NCBI GenBank assembly: GCA_002411545.1
Contig: DHTG01000092.1
Coordinates: 3,624 to 36,366 of the forward strand
From: Bacteroidales bacterium UBA5266
GTDB taxonomy: Bacteria; Bacteroidota; Bacteroidia; Bacteroidales; WCHB1-69
Reading direction: 5' to 3'
Length of the DNA: 32,743 nucleotides
Numbering within the stretch: the stretch's first letter is position 1; the number at the start of each line of letters is the position of its first letter. This document shows, in pieces, positions 25,874 through 32,743 of this stretch. Below the pieces are notes generated by a model. The model saw nothing but the letters and a program-made list of their open reading frames with translations, did no database searches and was not told the origin of the DNA. The position numbers and the translations under genes are program-made.

Positions 25874-27205
25874 TTATTGATGAGTACGTACAAATTCTTT
25901 TATTTGAGATACCATAAATTGAAGCATGGATGCTTGCATGCCGGGATATACGCCAATCCAGCACGTGTGTTCCATAATATAGTCGGTGTTTTTTAATTCT
26001 TCAACTACTCTATAGCTTTCTTTGTTATGACGTAAAGAATGAAAACAAGGTTGTTTTAACAAATTTCCGGCAAAGAGTAAGCGTGTTTGGATATTATATT
26101 TCTCGAGATGCTCTATGAGATCTTTGCGTTTAAAAGGAGCGTGGGGTTTGATAGTCAAAAGAAAACCGAACCAAGAGGGTATGCTGTTATCTTCAGCTTG
26201 TGGTAAATAAAATACTGTTTCTAAATCAGACAGTTGTTCTTTGAGAAAGCTCCAGTTTTTTCTTCTTGCTTCTATAAAAGCCGGAAGCTTGCGTAATTGA
26301 GCACAACCTATAGCTGCCTGCATATCGGTTACTTTTAGGTTATAGCCGAAATGAGAATAGACATATTTATGATCATATCCAAAAGGGAGTTGTCCGTGTT
26401 GTTGGTTAAAACGATGTTGGCATGTATTGTCTTTTCCAGAAGCACAATAACAATCTCTTCCCCAGTCTCTCAAAGAGGCTAGGATGCGTTTTAGCAAGGG
26501 ATTGTCGGTATAAACGGCTCCCCCTTCGCCCATGGTTATATGATGAGGGGGGTAAAAACTTGAAGTGCCGATATCACCTATGGTTCCAGTATATTTCCAT
26601 TCTCCATTTAAACAATACTTTGAGCCTAAGGCATCACAATTATCTTCAATGAGCCACAGTTTATGAGCTTCGCAGAATGATTTTAAAGTATGTAAGTCAA
26701 AAGGATTACCAAGGGTATGAGCTAACATAACTGCTTTTGTTTTAGGAGATAGTGCCTTTCCCAACAAGCTAGTATCTATATTATACTGGGGTATTTTTAC
26801 ATCAAGAAAAACAGGGATAGCACCATACTGTATGATGGGGGCAACCGTAGTCGGAAATCCGGCTGCTACAGTAATCACTTCATCGCCCCTTTGAATACTT
26901 CTTTCTTTGAGTAAAGGTGATGTTAAAGCCGTAAATGCCAACAAATTAGCCGATGAGCCTGAATTTGTCAACAAACAATATTTTATATTAAGAAAACGGG
27001 CCATTTCATGTTCAAAAGCTTCGGCATATCGTCCGCTCGTTAACCAAAAATCTAAGGAAGCATCAACCAGGTTCAACATTTCTTCTTCGTTAAACTTTCG
27101 ACCTCCGTAGACAATGCGATCCCCTGGAATAAATGGGGCCTCTGAAGCATAAGTTTCTTGATAATATTCTTTTACTAATGATAGTATTTGTTCTCGTTTA
27201 GTCAT
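25874..27205 (-). CDS. rfbH: CDP-4-keto-6-deoxy-D-glucose 3-dehydratase (E1)
   Basis: 443 residues; also called DdhC/AscC. It is a PMP-dependent, [2Fe-2S] dehydratase of the aminotransferase fold that removes the C3 hydroxyl of CDP-4-keto-6-deoxyglucose. SFYPPHHITMGEGGA (216-230) has His221 where aminotransferases have the PLP lysine, the hallmark of E1. Cys252-x-Cys254-x7-Cys262 (GRDCYCASGKDNTC) with an earlier Cys (EDNCDALGS, Cys190) gives the iron-sulfur ligands. The E3 reductase (DdhD) that E1 needs is not in the window. The 3' end abuts the epimerase with one spacer base. Confidence 0.95.
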   Translation of the reverse strand: MTKREQILSLVKEYYQETYASEAPFIPGDRIVYGGRKFNEEEMLNLVDASLDFWLTSGRYAEAFEHEMARFLNIKYCLLTNSGSSANLLAFTALTSPLLKERSIQRGDEVITVAAGFPTTVAPIIQYGAIPVFLDVKIPQYNIDTSLLGKALSPKTKAVMLAHTLGNPFDLHTLKSFCEAHKLWLIEDNCDALGSKYCLNGEWKYTGTIGDIGTSSFYPPHHITMGEGGAVYTDNPLLKRILASLRDWGRDCYCASGKDNTCQHRFNQQHGQLPFGYDHKYVYSHFGYNLKVTDMQAAIGCAQLRKLPAFIEARRKNWSFLKEQLSDLETVFYLPQAEDNSIPSWFGFLLTIKPHAPFKRKDLIEHLEKYNIQTRLLFAGNLLKQPCFHSLRHNKESYRVVEELKNTDYIMEHTCWIGVYPGMQASMLQFMVSQIKEFVRTHQ

Positions 27206-27265
27206 TATTAATTTTTATGTTTGTTGTTTTATCATGATGAACGATTCTCTTTGAAGTATCTTTTT

Positions 27266-28336
27266 TTAGATAGATGCTAAGTAAGTTGTAATTTGATGTA
27301 ATGTAAAATCATGCATGTTTTTATGTTTTTCATAAAAACATTTATACCATTGTATACTAAATTCTAATGCTGATTTTGCGTTCAGTTTGGGTTCCCAGTT
27401 TAATTGGGTTTCGGCTTTTTCAATACATAAGGAGAGCAGGGAAGCTTCGTGAGGTTGATTGGATAAGTTTTCAAAAACTATATCACCTCCACCCCATATG
27501 TTTACAGCCAATTCAGTCATATCTTTTACTGTCAACACATCTTGCGGATAGGGACCAAAATTATAAGCTTCTCCATAATTTGGAGGGTTTTCATACATTT
27601 TCTTGGCTAAGAGTAGGTAAGCGTATAAAGGTTCCAATACATGTTGCCAAGGACGTACTGCATGTGGATTACGAATGCGAACAGCCTCTTTAGCGGCAAA
27701 GGATCGTACGATATCAGGTAACAATCTGTCGGAAGCCCAATCACCACCACCGATAACATTGCCGGCGCGTGCCGATGCAATAACTTTATGGTGTTTTTTA
27801 TAATCTTTCGGATTAAAAAAAGATTTCCTATAAGAATCTATCAGTAATTCAGCGCATGCCTTGCTGCTGCTGTAAGGATCATATCCCCCCAAGCGATCCT
27901 GTTCACGGTATGCTTGGCCATTTTCATTGTTCTCATACACTTTGTCTGTAGTAATCATTACTGCTACACACGGTTTTTCAATAAAGCGTATACCATCAAG
28001 TACGTTGGCTGTTCCTAAGGTGTTTATTTCGAAGGTTTCAGCCGGTATTTCGTAAGAAGTACGTACAATGGGTTGAGCTGCCAAATGGATGACAATGTCC
28101 GGTTGACATTTTTTGATATGATGATGTAATAAAGCGGTATTTCGAATGTCGCCTATGATAGATTTACATAATGCATCTCCTTCAATACTATCATATAAAT
28201 TAGGTTGAGTGGGAGGTAACAAAGCATATCCTGTAATGTCAGCTCCCAGCTTATTTAATAATGTGATAAGCCATGAGCCTTTAAAGCCGGTATGACCCGT
28301 AATAAATACTTTTTTATGTTGATAAAATGTTTTCAT
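27266..28336 (-). CDS. rfbG: CDP-glucose 4,6-dehydratase
   Basis: 356 residues, also DdhB. NAD-dependent extended SDR: GHTGFKG (14-20) binds NAD; the active site has ITTDKVYEN and YDPYSSSKACAE (Tyr-xxx-Lys); RPWQHVLEPLYAYL and a C-terminal NWEPKL are typical. It turns CDP-glucose into CDP-4-keto-6-deoxyglucose, the E1 substrate. It follows rfbF by 35 bases and precedes rfbH by 60. Length matches the family (about 355-360). Confidence 0.96.
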   Translation of the reverse strand: MKTFYQHKKVFITGHTGFKGSWLITLLNKLGADITGYALLPPTQPNLYDSIEGDALCKSIIGDIRNTALLHHHIKKCQPDIVIHLAAQPIVRTSYEIPAETFEINTLGTANVLDGIRFIEKPCVAVMITTDKVYENNENGQAYREQDRLGGYDPYSSSKACAELLIDSYRKSFFNPKDYKKHHKVIASARAGNVIGGGDWASDRLLPDIVRSFAAKEAVRIRNPHAVRPWQHVLEPLYAYLLLAKKMYENPPNYGEAYNFGPYPQDVLTVKDMTELAVNIWGGGDIVFENLSNQPHEASLLSLCIEKAETQLNWEPKLNAKSALEFSIQWYKCFYEKHKNMHDFTLHQITTYLASI

Positions 28337-28371
28337 GATAGTGTTTCATACTATTTTACATCACTCAAGAA

Positions 28372-29142
28372 TTAACTCCACACTTTCCAAGGAGCTTTGT
28401 TTTCTTTCCATAAATCATTTAATTCATTACAATCGCGAAGGGTATCCATAGGCTTCCAAAAACCTAAATGTTTAAATGCATGTATTTGCGATTTTTTCAT
28501 CAATCTTTCCATGGGTTGACGTTCAAACATTTCATAGTCTCCCTCTAAATAATCGAATAACTGTGGTTCACATACAAAAAACCCGGCATTAATCCAAGTT
28601 CCTGATTCGACTGGTTTTTCGATAAATGACTTCACTTCTTCGTTTTGAATATCTAAAACTCCCAGATGTCCTCCTGGTTGATATGCCATCATAGATAAGC
28701 ATTTTCTTGATTCTCGATGAGCTCTTATCGTGGCTGTAATATCAACATCGGAAACTCCATCTCCATATGTCAACAAAAATGCTTCATTGCCAATATATTT
28801 TTGAATTCGTTTAATGCGGCCACCCGTCATTGTATGAAGACCGGTGTCTATCAAGGTTACTTTCCATTTTTCAGAACGATTGTTCAGTACTTCAAGGCTA
28901 TTATCCGATAAATCAACGGTTAAATCGCAATTGTGAAGAAAATAATTGGCGAAGTATTCTTTGATAACATACTGTTTATATCCGCAACATATGATAAATT
29001 CATGAAATCCGTAATGACTGTAAATTTTCATAATGTGCCATAAGATGGGTTTTCCTCCTATTTCTACCATGGGTTTGGGTATCAAATGCGTTGTTTCACT
29101 TAATCGGGTGCCGAATCCTCCGGCTAAAATTACGACTTTCAT
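28372..29142 (-). CDS. rfbF: Glucose-1-phosphate cytidylyltransferase
   Basis: 256 residues, also DdhA. The nucleotidyltransferase signature VVILAGGFGTRLSE and KPMVEIGGKPILWHIM opens the protein; LTYGDGVSDVDI is the Asp/metal site; FIEKPVESGTWINAGFFV and LGFWKPMDTLRD are typical of the CTP-using branch. It makes CDP-glucose from CTP and glucose 1-phosphate and is the first gene of the CDP-sugar set. A TActTTTG box (29207-29214, minus) lies 65 bases upstream. Confidence 0.96.
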   Translation of the reverse strand: MKVVILAGGFGTRLSETTHLIPKPMVEIGGKPILWHIMKIYSHYGFHEFIICCGYKQYVIKEYFANYFLHNCDLTVDLSDNSLEVLNNRSEKWKVTLIDTGLHTMTGGRIKRIQKYIGNEAFLLTYGDGVSDVDITATIRAHRESRKCLSMMAYQPGGHLGVLDIQNEEVKSFIEKPVESGTWINAGFFVCEPQLFDYLEGDYEMFERQPMERLMKKSQIHAFKHLGFWKPMDTLRDCNELNDLWKENKAPWKVWS

Positions 29143-29206
29143 ATATTTTAACGTATCTTAATTATTTATAATCAATTTAAAATATTTTTTTATGTATAAA
29201 TCTATG

Positions 29207-29214
29207 CAAAAGTA
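29207..29214 (-). promoter_or_regulatory. -7 promoter box for the CDP-sugar/glycosyltransferase operon
   Basis: CAAAAGTA on the plus strand reads TACTTTTG on the minus strand, fitting TAnnTTTG, 65 bases before the rfbF ATG. The -33 region is weak. The tight spacing of the genes down to about 20392 suggests one long transcript. Confidence 0.5.
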
Positions 29215-29440
29215 CTAAAAAATATTATATAAAGTCGATTTGTTACTATTAGCTTATTTTTATTTTTATCATACAAAAAGGTAAAATAAATTTTAGCTTT
29301 TGGAGTTTAATATTATAATTTCTTATTCCATTCTAACATGCTTGTATGAGAACTTTTAAACCATCTGTTGCATAGGGGAGGGAATATACATATACAAGCA
29401 GATTATGCATTTTAAAACAATAAATTTTTACAATGGTATA

Positions 29441-29469
29441 TTTGTTATAAATAAAAAAATGTACCTTTG
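29441..29469 (+). promoter_or_regulatory. Promoter for mltD-truB
   Basis: TTTG at 29441-29444 and TACCTTTG at 29462-29469 are both consensus Bacteroidota elements, separated by 17 bases (slightly shorter than the usual 19-21). The mltD ATG is 47 bases downstream. Confidence 0.65.
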
Positions 29470-29516
29470 CATTTTAATACGCAATGATAAGGTGTAAATA
29501 ACATAAAGAACCAGGT

Positions 29517-31097
29517 ATGCAGTTAAAATATTTCATTAGCATAATACTCATTAGTACAAACATTTACCTTTTCGCACAAAGCGAAAATAAAACCGTAAAC
29601 GACTCAAGTGCTTGCGTGGAAGTAGACCCAATTTTAGAACAATTGAATGCCGTCAACGAAACTTGGTATGCCAAAAAAGTCCTTTACCACGAAACCTCTC
29701 AAGCTGCCTTTGCATGCAAGGATATTCCTACTAATGATGTTGATTCTATAATGTATTTTCGATTAAAAGCAATAACCGACGAAACCTTGTTCCCCTTGGT
29801 TTACAACAATCATATTCGAAATTACATAGATTTATATACACGTAGATACAAGAGTTTGTCATTATTATTGGGTTTTTCTAAATATTATTTTCCCATGTTT
29901 GAGGAAGCCTTAGACCGATACAACTGTCCACTCGAATTAAAATACCTGGCAGTCATAGAATCGGCTTTAAATCCTACGGCTGTATCCAGGGCTGGGGCTA
30001 CCGGTTTGTGGCAGTTTATGTATAATACAGGCAAGATGTACGATTTGCAAGTCAGCACTTGGGTTGACGACAGGCGCGATCCTTTAAAAGCGACTGAGGC
30101 AGCCGCAAAGCATTTACGCGATTTGAGCGAGATGTTTTGGGGTGATTGGGTACTCGCTATAGCCGCTTATAATTGTGGACCGGGCAATGTGACTAAAGCC
30201 ATACAACGCTCCGGTGGCAAAACGGATTTTTGGGAGATTTATAATTACCTGCCCAGCGAAACTCGTGGATATGTGCCTGCTTTTTACGGGGCTATGTATG
30301 CTATGAAATACTACGATAAATACGGCATTACGCCGGCAGATGTAAAATTCGATCTTACAGATACCATACATATAACAAATAAACTTCATTTCCAACAAAT
30401 TGCCGCTGTAATAAACATACCCGTCGAAACCTTGATTATGTATAATCCTCAATATAAAAGAAATGTAATTCCGGCAGCGAATCAAACTTTGGTGCTGTCT
30501 TTACCCGTTGAATACATAAGCTCTTTTATCGCTCATAAAGATAGTATTTACAATTACAACACCCACGTTTATTTCCCATCAGGCACTATTTCTGAAGCCG
30601 CCTTTGCTTCGGCTGACGAGGCTACTTCATCCGGTAAATACAAGTATCATACCGTAAAAAGAGGGGAATCCCTATCCATCATTGCACGTCGCTACGGAAT
30701 TTCCCTAAGTGAACTGAGTCGGATGAACAATAGAAAATCAACAATGATACATCCCGGCGATAAATTGATCGTAGGGTATATCAAAGTATCTGTCGAAAAG
30801 AAAACGACACCCAGCGATGCTAAGCCCACACTCGATACAGCATCCTTAGCCATACAAAATACCGACTCATTACAACAGCAACCTAAGGATACATTGAGCG
30901 TTCCTACCTTAAACAAGGAATCAAACATATTGGAAGACAATACAAGCTATATCGTTTATAAAGTGGGAGAAGGCGATACCCTATGGAGTATTTCCAAACG
31001 ATTTCAATCCGCTTCGGTGGAGGAAATCCGCAAAATAAATAATATGGAATCCAATGAACGTTTGACGGTGGGTAAGACCTTGCGTATTCCTAAATAA
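29517..31097 (+). CDS. mltD: Membrane-bound lytic murein transglycosylase MltD type, two LysM domains
   Basis: 526 residues. A signal peptide MQLKYFISIILISTNIYLFAQ is followed by an SLT-type lytic transglycosylase domain with catalytic Glu148 in LAVIESALNPTAVSRAGATGLWQFM and downstream AAYNCGPGNVTKAI. LysM1 is YKYHTVKRGESLSIIARRYG (about 375-420) and LysM2 is YKVGEGDTLWSISKRFQ (478-526); both bind peptidoglycan. The enzyme cleaves the MurNAc-GlcNAc bond to 1,6-anhydro products in the periplasm. Its TAA overlaps the truB ATG (TAATG). There is no lipobox cysteine at the signal end, so it may be soluble rather than lipidated as in E. coli. Confidence 0.93.
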   Translation: MQLKYFISIILISTNIYLFAQSENKTVNDSSACVEVDPILEQLNAVNETWYAKKVLYHETSQAAFACKDIPTNDVDSIMYFRLKAITDETLFPLVYNNHIRNYIDLYTRRYKSLSLLLGFSKYYFPMFEEALDRYNCPLELKYLAVIESALNPTAVSRAGATGLWQFMYNTGKMYDLQVSTWVDDRRDPLKATEAAAKHLRDLSEMFWGDWVLAIAAYNCGPGNVTKAIQRSGGKTDFWEIYNYLPSETRGYVPAFYGAMYAMKYYDKYGITPADVKFDLTDTIHITNKLHFQQIAAVINIPVETLIMYNPQYKRNVIPAANQTLVLSLPVEYISSFIAHKDSIYNYNTHVYFPSGTISEAAFASADEATSSGKYKYHTVKRGESLSIIARRYGISLSELSRMNNRKSTMIHPGDKLIVGYIKVSVEKKTTPSDAKPTLDTASLAIQNTDSLQQQPKDTLSVPTLNKESNILEDNTSYIVYKVGEGDTLWSISKRFQSASVEEIRKINNMESNERLTVGKTLRIPK

Positions 31098-31837
31098 TGA
31101 TGATAGCAACACTTCAGCGCATTGATCTTGATACAGGAGGCATCTTACTTGTCCATAAGCCTTTACGTTGGACTTCTTTCGATGTTATAAACAAAATCAA
31201 GCGCGAACTCAAAAAACTACATCCGAATAAGAAATGTAAAATAGGTCATGCCGGGACTTTAGATCCCCTAGCCGATGGCCTGTTAATTATATGTATAGGC
31301 AAATACACTAAGAGAATTCAAGAATTCCAACATTTAAACAAACGTTATACCGCTACTTTAGTGGTAGGGGCAAGTACGAAAAGCCATGATTTGGAACACG
31401 AACCGGAGAATTTTCGTCCCTATGATGCCCTAACACTCAAAAAAGTAGAAGAAATCTTTCAGTCCTATATAGGACAGATCAAACAAACCCCTCCTCATTT
31501 TTCAGCCGTAAAGATTAAAGGGAAAGCTTCTTTTGAATATGCACGCAAGGGGCAGGAGGTTGAACTTACACAGAAAGATATTGTGATACATTCCATACGT
31601 ATCCTGCGTTTTGATTTACCCGAAATTGAGATTGAAATATCCTGTAGTAAAGGTACATATATACGTTCTTTGGTACGTGATGTGGGTGAAGACCTTGGTT
31701 GTGGAGCCTATCTCTCCGCATTGCGACGTACGGCCATAGGGGATTTTACACTCGAAAACGCACTTACTATGAACGATTGGCTCGATAAATCTAACGTAAA
31801 GCCTCTTGGACGAAAAAAGAAACGTTTTGAATTATAA
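31097..31837 (+). CDS. truB: tRNA pseudouridine(55) synthase
   Basis: 246 residues. TruB makes pseudouridine 55 in the T arm of tRNAs. Catalytic Asp56 lies in KIGHAGTLDPLADGLL (48-63); KPLRWTSFDVINKIK and KQTPPHFSAVKIKGK are family signatures, and SCSKGTYIRSLVRDVGEDLG is the conserved C-terminal catalytic-core motif. It starts on the overlapping ATG of TAATG at the mltD stop; the second ATG (31100) is an alternative. It is shorter than the E. coli enzyme because the C-terminal PUA-like domain is reduced, typical in this phylum. Confidence 0.96.
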   Translation: MMIATLQRIDLDTGGILLVHKPLRWTSFDVINKIKRELKKLHPNKKCKIGHAGTLDPLADGLLIICIGKYTKRIQEFQHLNKRYTATLVVGASTKSHDLEHEPENFRPYDALTLKKVEEIFQSYIGQIKQTPPHFSAVKIKGKASFEYARKGQEVELTQKDIVIHSIRILRFDLPEIEIEISCSKGTYIRSLVRDVGEDLGCGAYLSALRRTAIGDFTLENALTMNDWLDKSNVKPLGRKKKRFEL

Positions 31838-31848
31838 AATGGATACAT

Positions 31849-32499
31849 ATGCATACATCCCTTCAATCAGCATGGAATCATGCAGCTTATAACAAAGAGT
31901 TTACAACTCCTTTACAGCTTGATTTATTAGAAAAGTATATACCTAAAAGCGCTCGTATACTCGACGTCGGATGTGGCTATGGTCGTAGCTTGCATGAATT
32001 ATATTGTAACGGATATCTACATCTTCAGGGGATTGACTTTTCTGAAAAAATGATTGAACGATCAAAAAAACAATATCCATATCTATCCGTCGACCTGCAA
32101 ACATCGCCCGATGTCAGTTTTGAAGACTACAGCTTCGATGCCGTAATCTTGTTTGCCGTACTTACTTGCATTATCGAAAATGAAGCACAAATACACCTGT
32201 TAAAAGAAATAAAACGTGTGTTAAAACCCGATGGAATCATCTATGTCAATGATTTTCTTTTAAATACTGACCAGAGAAACCTAGATCGTTACCGTAGTTT
32301 TAAAGAGAAATATCCTACTTACGGTGTATTTGAACTTCCCGACGGTTTGGTATTGCGTCATCATTCTTTGGAATGGGTTCACACTTGCTTGGCTTCGTTT
32401 CAAGCTTTGCATTTCGAAATACTATCGTTTCCAACCATGAATGGAAACAAGTCGAATGGCTATTGTTTCATAGGGAAAAATTTGTCGGGTATCGCATAA
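31849..32499 (+). CDS. Class I SAM-dependent methyltransferase
   Basis: 216 residues. Motif I ILDVGCGYGRSLHE (37-50), the acidic motif II LQGIDFSEKMIE, and the motif IV/V segment FDAVILFAVLTCI followed by LKEIKRVLKPDGIIYVNDF define a Methyltransf_11/25-type enzyme. The substrate cannot be read from the sequence. It follows truB by 11 bases and is likely in the same transcript. Confidence 0.88.
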   Translation: MHTSLQSAWNHAAYNKEFTTPLQLDLLEKYIPKSARILDVGCGYGRSLHELYCNGYLHLQGIDFSEKMIERSKKQYPYLSVDLQTSPDVSFEDYSFDAVILFAVLTCIIENEAQIHLLKEIKRVLKPDGIIYVNDFLLNTDQRNLDRYRSFKEKYPTYGVFELPDGLVLRHHSLEWVHTCLASFQALHFEILSFPTMNGNKSNGYCFIGKNLSGIA

Positions 32500-32638
32500 A
32501 AAAATACATTTTCAAGCCGAATATATGCCAAAACAAGCGAAATACCTATCCTTTTTATTTGCTATTCTTTCCTTTTTTCAAACAAATAATGAATATAATT
32601 TACAGTAAGTCTATTCATTAAAAATAAAATAAAAAGAA

Positions 32639-32670
32639 CTTGCATTTTCATTAAAATAGCTTTACTTTTG
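32639..32670 (+). promoter_or_regulatory. Promoter for initiator tRNA
   Basis: A TTG at 32640-32642 and TACTTTTG at 32663-32670 lie 20 bases apart, the normal Bacteroidota -33/-7 spacing, 32 bases before the tRNA. Apart from this promoter, the 203-base gap 32500-32702 holds nothing else recognisable. Confidence 0.6.
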
Positions 32671-32702
32671 CATCAATATTTCCTGTAGGATGTATTTCAC
32701 AT

Positions 32703-32743
32703 CGCGGAGTAGAGCAGTGGTAGCTCGTCGGGCTCATAACCCG
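32703..32743 (+). tRNA. Initiator tRNA-fMet (anticodon CAT), 5' part only
   Basis: The sequence starts CGCGGAGTAGAGCAG and continues TGGTAGCTCGTCGGGCTCATAACCCG. The C at position 1 and the GGG/CCC anticodon stem around loop CTCATAA are the hallmarks of initiator tRNA. The window ends inside the anticodon arm, so the 3' half is not seen. Confidence 0.9.

Larger units (their letters stand above)
29143..29516. other. Divergent intergenic region between rfbF and mltD
   Basis: This 374-base AT-rich gap holds no gene I can support. It contains a minus-strand -7 box for the sugar operon, a perfect 9-base inverted repeat TGCTTGTAT (29339-29347)/ATACAAGCA (29392-29400) around a 44-base core with a purine-rich ggggaggga, and the plus-strand mltD promoter. 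The inverted repeat could be an operator or an RNA stem; neither is proven. Confidence 0.45.

Noticed and set aside
1..32743. CRISPR array, prophage or rRNA operon
   Set aside because: No regularly spaced direct repeats, phage structural genes, integrases or rRNA-like stretches were seen on either strand.

Overview
The window comes from a Bacteroidota chromosome, most likely order Bacteroidales. The supporting signs are several exact or near-exact TAnnTTTG (-7) promoter boxes, a short primary sigma factor of 285 residues without region 1.1, the type IX secretion/gliding genes porX and gldD, a DUF5106-type thioredoxin lipid-envelope protein, a Bacteroidota-style OstA-like protein, and AT-rich leaders without strong Shine-Dalgarno sequences. 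All function calls were made by reading translations; no database search was run.

Layout. (1) 1-3850 is an accessory island of low GC: a DarT/DarG DNA ADP-ribosylation toxin-antitoxin pair (320-1995) sits between inverted copies of a 13-bp sequence, GTCTTGCGACTTT, embedded in AT-rich aattcRtaatt-type repeats. Next to it is a convergent RecF/OLD-like AAA ATPase whose last codons and stop lie inside the right-hand repeat. A likely gene remnant, a palindrome and a strong hairpin follow. (2) 3851-7517 is housekeeping: tRNA-Val(GAC), purM, and on the minus strand rpoD and an HtrA-type protease lipoprotein. (3) 7641-11899 (minus) is an envelope operon: a tiny 43-residue lipoprotein missed by length cut-offs, an outer-membrane barrel, an OstA-like protein and a fused two-domain peptide-type ABC ATPase. 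(4) 12058-13476 (plus): ung and an unrecognised 237-residue protein. (5) 13505-20316 (minus): gldD, asnS, a CGHC thioredoxin-like protein, kdsD (TTG start), a small barrel, and porX. (6) 20392-29142 (minus): a surface-sugar locus. Glucose-1-phosphate cytidylyltransferase, CDP-glucose 4,6-dehydratase and the iron-sulfur 3-dehydratase are followed by an RmlC-like epimerase and an SDR reductase. This set fits CDP-ascarylose (a 3,6-dideoxy-L-hexose) synthesis. Two GT2 glycosyltransferases and a GT-C membrane protein with a TPR tail complete it. (7) 29517-32499 (plus): an MltD-type lytic transglycosylase with two LysM domains, truB and a SAM methyltransferase, then the 5' part of initiator tRNA-Met at the window end.

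How they fit together. The CDP-sugar enzymes would supply an unusual deoxyhexose to the three glycosyl-transfer proteins for LPS, capsule or lipid-linked protein glycosylation. KdsD (Kdo precursor), the OstA-like protein, GldD and PorX are also envelope or type IX secretion functions, so roughly 8-29 kb is a dense cell-envelope neighbourhood. The DarTG block is the part that looks acquired. No CRISPR array, rRNA, transposase or phage gene was seen.
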